From the NCBI GenBank assembly GCA_019454625.1, contig JACFNY010000065.1, positions 1-8,743 of the forward strand: 8,743 nucleotides of DNA, given 5' to 3'. Source of the stretch: Sphingomonadaceae bacterium. GTDB taxonomy: Bacteria; Pseudomonadota; Alphaproteobacteria; Sphingomonadales; Sphingomonadaceae. Under the pieces are notes generated by a model that was not told where the DNA came from, did not search any database, and saw only the letters and a list, made by a program, of their open reading frames with translations. Positions 1-5,339 of this stretch are shown piece after piece; the first letter of the stretch is position 1; every line of letters starts with the position of its first letter. The position numbers and the translations under genes were made by a program.

Positions 1-1
1 G

Positions 2-565
2 GCGGGCGCCCACGGCGAGGCGTTCACCTATCGCACGGTCAACACCGACGTGCTCGGCTGGATCGTCTCGCGCGTCGGCGGCAAGCCCTTCACCGAACAG
101 CTTTCGGAGCGGATCTGGGCGCCGATGGGCGCGGAAGCCGACGGTTATTTCCAGGTCGACCCGGTCGGCACGCCGTTCGCGGGCGGCGGCTTCAACGCGC
201 GGCTGCGCGACCTCGCGCGCTTCGGCGAGCTGATGCGGCGCGGCGGGCGCATGGGCGGGAAGCAGATCGTGCCGGCGGCGGCGATCGAGGACATCGTGCG
301 CGGTGCCCGCAAGGAAGACTTCGCCAAGGCCGGCTATGCGACGCTGCCGGGCTGGAGCTACCGGAACCAGTGGTGGGTGAGCCACAACGCGCACGGCGCC
401 TACACCGCGCGCGGCATCCACGGGCAGGCGATCTACGTCGATCCGAAGGCGGAAATGGTCATCGCCCGGTTCGCTTCGCACCCGATGGCGGCGAACGCGA
501 ACTTCGACCCGACCTCGTTGCCCGCCTACCAGGCGCTCGCCGAGCACCTGATGCGCGCGAAATGA
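2..565 (+). CDS. Serine beta-lactamase-like hydrolase, C-terminal part
   Basis: The reading frame is open from base 2 to a TGA at 563-565, giving 187 residues of a protein whose N-terminus lies outside the window. It resembles the beta-lactamase/transpeptidase-like family (class C beta-lactamase, esterase and 6-aminohexanoate-dimer hydrolase relatives). The stretch FTYRTVNTDVLGWI near residues 8-21 occupies the place of the catalytic Tyr motif. Here the Tyr is followed by T at +2 and N at +4 rather than the classical Y-x-N. A block GGGFNARLRDLARFGELM (about 60-77) and a late RGIHGQAIYVDP (about 136-147), standing where KTG/HxG motifs occur, also fit the family. The SxxK nucleophile motif would be upstream and cannot be checked. 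Family members are usually around 400 residues, so roughly half is missing. Substrate is unknown; antibiotic resistance should not be assumed, since many such proteins are esterases. The GTG at 50 is internal, not a start. Confidence 0.85.
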   Translation, partial: AGAHGEAFTYRTVNTDVLGWIVSRVGGKPFTEQLSERIWAPMGAEADGYFQVDPVGTPFAGGGFNARLRDLARFGELMRRGGRMGGKQIVPAAAIEDIVRGARKEDFAKAGYATLPGWSYRNQWWVSHNAHGAYTARGIHGQAIYVDPKAEMVIARFASHPMAANANFDPTSLPAYQALAEHLMRAK

Positions 566-1765
566 TCAGGTCGCGGGTTCGGGCGGCGATTCCATGTCCC
601 GCGTCAGCCGGTCCGCGAGCTTGAACATGAACGGGTTGAGCGCGATCGAGAGCAGCGCGGCGGCAAGGATCAGGTTGTTCGTCTCATGCGAGATCAGCTC
701 GAGCGTCACGCCGAGGCCGGCGAGGATGAACGAGAACTCGCCGATCTGCGCGAGGCTGGCGGCGATGGTGAGGCCTTCGCGCCGGTTGCGGCCGAACAGG
801 TTGGTCACGGCGATCGCCGCGAGCGACTTGCCCACGAGGATGATCGCCAGCGTCGCGAAGACGCCGATAGGCTCGCGGACCAGCGTCGCCGGATCGAACA
901 GCATCCCGACCGAGACGAAGAACAGCACGGCGAAGGCGTCGCGCAGCGGTAGCGAGCGCTCCGCGGCATTGTGGCCGAGCGGCGTGCTGTTGAGCACGAG
1001 ACCCGCCACGAAGGCACCGAGCGCGAACGAGGCGCCGAACACCGCGTAGGCGAGCCACGCGATGCCGAGCGCGATGGAAAGGACGCCGAGCGTGAACAGC
1101 TCGCGCGAGCGCGTGTGCGCGATCCACACGAGGATCGTCGGCATGGCGCGCACGCCGACGACGAACATCAGCGCGAGGAACGCGGCGATCTTCGCGAACG
1201 TCCACATGATCTCCCGCGCGATCGCCGCGCCGCTGTCGTGCGCGCCCATGTTGACCAGCAATGGCAGCAGCACGAGCGCGACGATGATCACCATGTCCTC
1301 GACGAGCAGCCAGCCGACCGCGATCTGTCCGATGCTCGTCTTGAGCTGGCCGCGGCTTTCGATGGCGCGCAGCAGCACCACGGTCGATGCGACGGAAAGC
1401 GAGAATCCGAAGATCGCGGCTTCCGGCCCGGACATCCCCATCAGCATCCCGACGCCCCAGCCGAGCGCGGTTGCGACCGCGATCTGCGCGATGGCGCCGG
1501 GAAGCGCGATGGACTGGACGCGGACCAGCTCCTTCGGAGAGAAATGCAGCCCGACGCCGAACATCAGCAGGATGACGCCGATTTCGGCAAGCTGCGGCGC
1601 GAGCGAGAGATCGGCGACCCAGCCGGGCGTGAAGGGGCCGACCGCGACACCGGCAAGAAGATAGCCGACGATCGGCGAAAGTCTCAGCCGGTTCGCCAGC
1701 ATTCCGAACAGAAAGGCGAGCACGAAGCCGCCGACGAGGATGAGGATCAGGTTGTCGTGGTGCAC
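566..1765 (-). CDS. YbaL/Kef-type cation:proton antiporter lacking the C-terminal RCK domain
   Basis: This is a monovalent cation:proton antiporter of the CPA2 family, an inner-membrane protein with about twelve hydrophobic segments. It most resembles E. coli YbaL. Family blocks, numbered from the GTG at 1765: GYLLAGVAVGPFTPG (34-48), EIGVILLMFGVGLHFS (61-76), SVASTVVLLR (124-133) and GWLLVEDMVII (151-161) with the acidic pair E156-D157 in the ion-binding region. The frame is open up to an ATG at 1843, but I chose the GTG because the protein then begins (M)HHD followed directly by the first membrane helix, as YbaL does. A GAGG lies 3 nt upstream of the GTG, a tight spacing. The product is 399 residues, while YbaL is about 558 because it ends in a nucleotide-binding TrkA-N/RCK domain. 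Here the protein stops just after the transport domain (ending DMESPPEPAT), and the next base starts the convergent hydrolase, so no RCK remnant remains. The ion transported is not determinable. Confidence 0.88.
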   Translation of the reverse strand: MHHDNLILILVGGFVLAFLFGMLANRLRLSPIVGYLLAGVAVGPFTPGWVADLSLAPQLAEIGVILLMFGVGLHFSPKELVRVQSIALPGAIAQIAVATALGWGVGMLMGMSGPEAAIFGFSLSVASTVVLLRAIESRGQLKTSIGQIAVGWLLVEDMVIIVALVLLPLLVNMGAHDSGAAIAREIMWTFAKIAAFLALMFVVGVRAMPTILVWIAHTRSRELFTLGVLSIALGIAWLAYAVFGASFALGAFVAGLVLNSTPLGHNAAERSLPLRDAFAVLFFVSVGMLFDPATLVREPIGVFATLAIILVGKSLAAIAVTNLFGRNRREGLTIAASLAQIGEFSFILAGLGVTLELISHETNNLILAAALLSIALNPFMFKLADRLTRDMESPPEPAT

Positions 1766-1800
1766 GCGCCTCGCATTTCGATTTCGAATGAGTTTGCCTG

Positions 1801-1810
1801 ATCTTATACA
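1801..1810 (-). promoter_or_regulatory. Candidate -10 element for the antiporter gene
   Basis: On the minus strand this reads TGTATAAGAT, a good match to a -10 hexamer (TATAAG) with a preceding TG. It lies 35 nt before the GTG start of the antiporter, inside the 102-bp gap after the acyltransferase. It is also the loop of a small inverted repeat, GCCTG/CAGGC (1796-1800 and 1809-1813). No convincing -35 is seen at the right distance, so this is tentative. If real, it gives the antiporter its own promoter and favours the GTG start over the upstream ATG. Confidence 0.25.
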
Positions 1811-1867
1811 GGCCGGGGCTCGCTCGTCACCGTACTTCGGCAAGAATTGTTCGCGATTGCGGCGTCT

Positions 1868-3013
1868 TCAGGATGCCGGGCGGGTTGCGGGCATGTCGGC
1901 GGGCTCCGCCTTCAGCCGCCCGCCGCTCAGAATCTCCGCCGCGCGCGGCGCGAACAGCATGAGGAGCTGGCCGAGCCCGAGCGCGAAACCGAGCGCGAGC
2001 AGCGGATGCACGACGAGGAGGAGCGGGTAGGCGGGCGACCCGAGCGGGCCGGTCAGCGCCAGGAACAGCGGCGTCGACAGCCAGATCAGCACCATGTGCG
2101 AGCAGAACAGGAAGAAGGCGTAGGGTTCGAGCCAGCGGAACATCGCGGGCCGTGCCGCCAGACCCCACGCGACGCGCGCGACCGCGAGCGCGGCGGTGAG
2201 CCGGAGCCCGAGGTCGAGGAGGGGCATGATCTGCGGCGACATCACCGTGCCGCCGGGCACGGGCACGCTGACGATCAGCTTGATCGCGGCGACGGCGACG
2301 AACGGCGCGAGCGCCGCCGCGAACGGCACCCCGGCGATACGCGCGCCGAGATCGTGGCGGCGCGCGGCGATGCCGAGCAGGAAGAACAGCAGGATCTGCG
2401 GCCGCAACATCAGCGGAAAGAACCAGTTCGACACGCTCCACGCGGCGACGAGCAGGATCGCGCCCGTCAGCCACGGCCCGCGCAGCCGGAGCAGCAGCGG
2501 CGCCATCGCCATGCAGACGAACAGGTCGCGCAGGAACGGCGTCTGCACGTTGATGTGGTTGGGGGTCAGGATCGAGAACAGCTCGTCGATCAGCCACCAG
2601 AGGCTTTCCGGGACAGGCGCTTTCAGGAAGCCGAGCCACGCCGTTCCCGAGACGAGCAGGATGGCGAGCGCGTTCCAGAGCGCCATCGGCAGCAGGATCG
2701 TGCGCGCCTTGCGGGCGAGGAACGCGCGCCACGAGCGGATCGCGGCGCCCGCGACGAGATAGCCCGAGATCATGCCGAGCAACGGCACGGCGCTGCGGCC
2801 GAACACCTCCATCAGCACGAGGCGAAGCATTCCCTGCCCGGTGGCGGCCGCCGCGGCGAGTTCGGCGCCGCCGAGGCCGGTCCACGCGTGCACATAGACG
2901 ATGCCGAGCACGCACAGCACGCGCGTGACGGCGATCGTGTCGGACAGGCGCGGGGAGAGCGGTTCGCCCGCAGGCCGTCTTACGCGGCCCCGATCAGCGG
3001 ATACGCTGCTCAA
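1868..3013 (-). CDS. Acyltransferase-3 family membrane protein
   Basis: This integral membrane protein has about ten hydrophobic helices and belongs to the acyltransferase-3 family (OafA/NodX-like), which moves acetyl or other acyl groups onto sugars or envelope polymers. Family signatures are R31 and H42 in RVLCVLGIVYVH (31-42), the conserved Arg-x10-His on the first helix, and FGRSAVPLLGMISGYL (71-86). The length of 381 residues is normal for a stand-alone member without a SGNH domain. There is no ATG at the N-terminus. TTG codons occur at 3019 and 3013; I chose 3013 because a GGGAAG Shine-Dalgarno-like sequence sits 7 nt before it, against 1 nt for 3019. The gene starts 28 nt after the stop of the PepSY-like gene, so the two are probably co-transcribed. 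There is no glycosyltransferase or polysaccharide locus beside it, so the acceptor is unknown. Confidence 0.85.
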   Translation of the reverse strand: MSSVSADRGRVRRPAGEPLSPRLSDTIAVTRVLCVLGIVYVHAWTGLGGAELAAAAATGQGMLRLVLMEVFGRSAVPLLGMISGYLVAGAAIRSWRAFLARKARTILLPMALWNALAILLVSGTAWLGFLKAPVPESLWWLIDELFSILTPNHINVQTPFLRDLFVCMAMAPLLLRLRGPWLTGAILLVAAWSVSNWFFPLMLRPQILLFFLLGIAARRHDLGARIAGVPFAAALAPFVAVAAIKLIVSVPVPGGTVMSPQIMPLLDLGLRLTAALAVARVAWGLAARPAMFRWLEPYAFFLFCSHMVLIWLSTPLFLALTGPLGSPAYPLLLVVHPLLALGFALGLGQLLMLFAPRAAEILSGGRLKAEPADMPATRPAS

Positions 3014-3041
3014 ACGCAAACTTCCCGGAGGCCTGCCCGCA

Positions 3042-3311
3042 TCAGTCCTTCTTCTCCCGCACGATCTGGAAGTCGGTCGTGCCGAGCTTCACGTCCCACT
3101 TCGAGCCGTCCGCCTTGCGCGCATCGTCGACCTCGAAGTAGGGGCCGTCGTCGTCCAGCTCGATCTCTTCCCAGCTGACATAGCCCGCGGCTTTCAGCAC
3201 GGGGACGATCTTTTCGATTTCCGTCGCTGTCGCACCCCGATCCGCAAAGGCGGGCGCGGAAATGCCGATAAGCGCTGCCGCGCCGATTCCCGTGGCGATC
3301 TGCCGGAACAT
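3042..3311 (-). CDS. Small PepSY-like exported protein
   Basis: This is a complete 89-residue protein with a strong Shine-Dalgarno (AAGGAG, 6 nt before the ATG at 3311). Residues 1-23 form a clear Sec signal peptide: M-F-R, a hydrophobic alanine/isoleucine stretch, then APAFA with cleavage likely before D24. The mature part of about 66 residues resembles PepSY-type domains: an N-terminal helix (TATEIEKIVPVLKAAGY), then beta-like acidic segments EIELDDDGPYFEVDDAR and the repeated pattern DGSKWDVKL. These proteins are periplasmic or secreted and may be inhibitors or ligand-binding modules; their exact role is usually unknown. It lies between fumarase (88 bp upstream) and the acyltransferase (28 bp downstream), all on the same strand. 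I see no adjacent peptidase or two-component system that would assign a partner. Confidence 0.85.
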   Translation of the reverse strand: MFRQIATGIGAAALIGISAPAFADRGATATEIEKIVPVLKAAGYVSWEEIELDDDGPYFEVDDARKADGSKWDVKLGTTDFQIVREKKD

Positions 3312-3337
3312 GGCTGTCTCCTTCTTGTGGACACGGG

Positions 3338-3377
3338 CGAAACGATCGCTGCGTTTCGTGGGTTCCTCGACACGAAA
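3338..3377 (-). repeat. Overlapping, mutually exclusive inverted repeats between fumarase and the PepSY-like gene
   Basis: Two perfect 7-bp inverted repeats share a middle segment. TTTCGTG (3354-3360) pairs with CACGAAA (3371-3377) across a 10-nt loop. CGTTTCG (3352-3358) pairs with CGAAACG (3338-3344) across a 7-nt loop. In the minus-strand transcript only one can form at a time. Neither is followed by a U-tract, so this is not a standard intrinsic terminator. It could be a processing site, a weak attenuator, a protein-binding site or chance. Confidence 0.5.
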
Positions 3378-3399
3378 GCGGTTCGGCGTGCGCGCGGCG

Positions 3400-4920
3400 C
3401 TATTCGGCGGGCTCCAGCAGCCGTTCCTTCGCGATCTTCTCGCGCCAGACGAGCGGGGCGAGGTGGTGCACGCTCTCGCCCGCCGCGTCGACCGCGACGG
3501 TGACGGGCATGTCGCGCACCTCGAACTCGTAGATCGCCTCCATGCCGAGGTCCTCGAACGCGAGAACCTTCGCGGACTTGATCGCCTTGGAGACGAGATA
3601 GGCCGCGCCGCCGACCGCCATCAGGTAGGCGGCCTTGTGGTCGCGGATCGCGTCGATGGCCGTGGGGCCGCGCTCGGCCTTGCCGACCATGGCGATGAGG
3701 CCCTGCTCCAGCATCATCCGCGTGAACTTGTCCATGCGCGTCGCCGTGGTGGGGCCGGCGGGGCCGACCGCCTCGTCGCGCACGGCGTCGACCGGCCCGA
3801 CGTAGTAGATCACGCGGCCCCTGAAATCGACCGGCAGCGGCTCGCCCTTCGCCAGCATGTCCTGAATCCGCTTGTGCGCGGCGTCGCGGCCGGTGAGCAT
3901 CCTGCCATTGAGGAGCAGGCGGTCGCCCGGCTTCCAGCTTGCCACGACCTCGGGCGTCAGCGTGTCGAGGTCTACACGGATCGCTTCCTTGGAGGGCGCC
4001 CATTCCACCTTCGGCCAGTCGGCGAGGTTCGGTGCTTCGAGATAGGCGGGGCCGGAGCCGTCGAGCACGAAGTGCGCGTGGCGCGTCGCCGCGCAGTTCG
4101 GGATCATCGCGATCGGCTTCGAGGCGGCGTGCGTCGGGCAGTCGTAAATCTTGACGTCGAGCACGGTGGCGAGCCCGCCGAGCCCCTGCGCGCCGATGCC
4201 GAGCGCGTTCACCTTGTCGTGGATCTCGATGCGCAGCTCTTCCAGCTCGTTCTGAGGTCCGCGCGCCTTCAGCTCCGCCATGTCGATCGCTTCCATCAGC
4301 GATTCCTTGGCGAGCGTCATGGCCTTTTCCGCCGTGCCGCCGATGCCGATGCCGAGCATACCGGGCGGGCACCAGCCGGCGCCCATCTGCGGCACCATCT
4401 CCAGCACCCAGTCGACGATGGAGTCGCTCGGGTTCAGCATCTTGAACTTGGACTTGTTCTCGCTGCCGCCGCCCTTCGCCGCGACGGTGATCTCCACCGT
4501 GTCGCCGGGCACCATCTCGATATGGACGACCGCGGGCGTGTTGTCCTTCGTGTTCCTGCGCGAGAACGCCGGGTCCGCAACGATCGAGGCGCGCAGGCGG
4601 TTCTCCGGGTGGAGATAAGCGCGGCGCACACCTTCATCGACCATTTCCTGAACGGTTCTCGTGGCTTGCCACTGGACGTTCATACCGACCTTCACGAAGG
4701 CGGTGACGATGCCCGTGTCCTGGCAGATCGGGCGGTGGCCTTCGGCGCACATGCGGCTGTTGGTGAGAATCTGCGCGATCGCGTCCTTCGCGGCCGGTCC
4801 CTGCTCCAGCTCATACGCGCGCCCGAGCGCGCGGATATAGTCCATGGGGTGGTAGTAGCTGATGTACTGGAGCGCGTCGGCGACCGACTCGATGACGTCT
4901 TCTTCGCGGATCACCGCCAT
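3400..4920 (-). CDS. fumA: Fumarate hydratase, class I (4Fe-4S, FumA/FumB type)
   Basis: This enzyme reversibly hydrates fumarate to L-malate in the citric acid cycle and acts in the cytoplasm. The 506-residue protein has the single-chain class I architecture: an N-terminal domain with the cluster and a C-terminal swivelling domain. Cluster cysteines are C66 (in CQDTG), C184 (in GAGWCPPGMLGIGIGG) and C276 (in IPNCAATRH). Their spacing of 118 and 92 closely matches the 119 and 94 of E. coli FumA. Other likely active-site residues are D68, H264 (CPTH), T391 and R395 in GPTTATRM (389-396), and K414 in VGKAERG. The ATG at 4920 follows a GAGAGGG about 8 nt upstream. The 4Fe-4S class is oxygen- and iron-sensitive, unlike class II FumC; whether the genome also has FumC cannot be told here. 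It is the first of four minus-strand genes and is divergent from nrdA. Confidence 0.96.
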   Translation of the reverse strand: MAVIREEDVIESVADALQYISYYHPMDYIRALGRAYELEQGPAAKDAIAQILTNSRMCAEGHRPICQDTGIVTAFVKVGMNVQWQATRTVQEMVDEGVRRAYLHPENRLRASIVADPAFSRRNTKDNTPAVVHIEMVPGDTVEITVAAKGGGSENKSKFKMLNPSDSIVDWVLEMVPQMGAGWCPPGMLGIGIGGTAEKAMTLAKESLMEAIDMAELKARGPQNELEELRIEIHDKVNALGIGAQGLGGLATVLDVKIYDCPTHAASKPIAMIPNCAATRHAHFVLDGSGPAYLEAPNLADWPKVEWAPSKEAIRVDLDTLTPEVVASWKPGDRLLLNGRMLTGRDAAHKRIQDMLAKGEPLPVDFRGRVIYYVGPVDAVRDEAVGPAGPTTATRMDKFTRMMLEQGLIAMVGKAERGPTAIDAIRDHKAAYLMAVGGAAYLVSKAIKSAKVLAFEDLGMEAIYEFEVRDMPVTVAVDAAGESVHHLAPLVWREKIAKERLLEPAE

Positions 4921-5087
4921 GCAAAAGCCCTCTCGAAAAGACCGATTTGGGGGCGGTGATTAGCCAGCCCGGACGCCTTCGTCCACCAGTGTCTTGCACG
5001 GATTCTTCAAGCGATTCAGCTAAGTGCCTGATCTCGTCACAAAAACTTAAATAGTGTAAAAACCCCCTTGCGTTAGTCGCAGCTTCA

Positions 5088-5135
5088 CCACAAAGTCTGG
5101 TTCTGGGACCGGGGGGTCACCACAACAGCTTGTGT
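5088..5135 (+). promoter_or_regulatory. Candidate tandem NrdR boxes upstream of nrdA
   Basis: The 16-mer CCACAACAGCTTGTGT (5120-5135) contains the inverted repeat CACAA/TTGTG and agrees by eye with 12 of 16 positions of the NrdR box consensus as I recall it. A weaker copy, CCACAAAGTCTGGTTC (5088-5103), lies exactly 32 bp earlier. Both begin within a shared TCACCACAA direct repeat. NrdR, the zinc-finger/ATP-cone repressor of reductase genes, binds paired boxes about three helical turns apart, and the 16-bp linker here fits. The second box is poor, so the call rests mainly on spacing and location. Confidence 0.35.
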
Positions 5136-5139
5136 CACA

Positions 5140-5208
5140 CGGGAAACGATGGCTTCCCGGGGCAGGGTCGGTTTGTCCCCTCGGGTCCGGCGAGACATCG
5201 CCGGGGCC
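5140..5208 (+). promoter_or_regulatory. GC-rich structured leader of nrdA
   Basis: A cluster of potential hairpins lies about 130-200 nt before the nrdA start. Stem A is CGGGAA (5140-5145) with TTCCCG (5154-5159), loop of 8. Stem B is CCGGCGA (5187-5193) with TCGCCGG (5198-5204) around a GACA loop, extendable by a U-G pair and two G-C pairs. A third option pairs CCCGGGG (5156-5162) with CCC and CGGG at 5177-5185 and excludes stem A. If transcription starts near the candidate NrdR boxes, all of this is 5' untranslated RNA. I recognise no known riboswitch class, and GC-rich DNA folds easily by chance. Confidence 0.35.
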
Positions 5209-5339
5209 TGTGGATTGCGAGGATATCGGGGACGGCGCGATAACGCCCGTATCCGTTGCGGAAAACACCCGCTACCCCATATCTGCAGTACCCCTTGACG
5301 GATTTGGAACGAAGCAGGAACATAGGGGAGTCGGCTCAG

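Larger units (their letters stand above)
4921..5339. other. Divergent intergenic region between fumarase and nrdA
   Basis: These 419 bp contain no convincing gene; the frames open here are short and lack recognisable protein features. An AT-rich patch at 5038-5064 (including AAATAGTGTAAAA) stands out from the GC-rich surroundings and is the likeliest promoter zone for one or both divergent genes, although no good -35/-10 pair is seen. From about 5068 onward the DNA becomes GC-rich and structured towards nrdA. The motif CCCCTTG occurs at 5064-5070 (followed by CG) and at 5291-5297 (followed by ACG). TACCCC occurs twice, 16 bp apart, at 5273-5278 and 5289-5294. The nrdA ribosome binding site AGGGGAG is at 5325-5331. 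Confidence 0.6.

Noticed and set aside
50..565. GTG at 50 as the true start of the hydrolase
   Set aside because: The frame is open upstream to base 2 and encodes the conserved Tyr-containing motif just before it, so the gene is cut by the window edge rather than starting here.
971..1801. Long plus-strand frame opposite the antiporter (and similar frames opposite acyltransferase, fumarase, nrdA and nrdB)
   Set aside because: They are Arg/Ala/Asp/Glu-rich mirror translations of high-GC genes with no motifs, as expected for shadow frames.
1766..1843. N-terminal extension of the antiporter from the ATG at 1843
   Set aside because: The 26 extra residues are polar and Arg-rich without family similarity and cover the candidate -10 element, while the GTG at 1765 gives the YbaL-like HHD start.
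5042..5057. AAAACTTAAATAGTGT as an NrdR box or CtrA site
   Set aside because: Only the right half resembles an NrdR box and there is no partner 31-32 bp away; the CtrA TTAA-N7-TTAA pattern is only half met.
5295..5324. TTGACG with a downstream -10 as the nrdA promoter
   Set aside because: The best -10 (GAACAT or AACATA) is poor, and transcription would start at about the ribosome binding site, losing it from the message.
5256..5339. Upstream GTG start for nrdA adding 28 residues
   Set aside because: The extension is not conserved-looking and would cover the AGGGGAG ribosome site that precedes the ATG at 5340 at good spacing.
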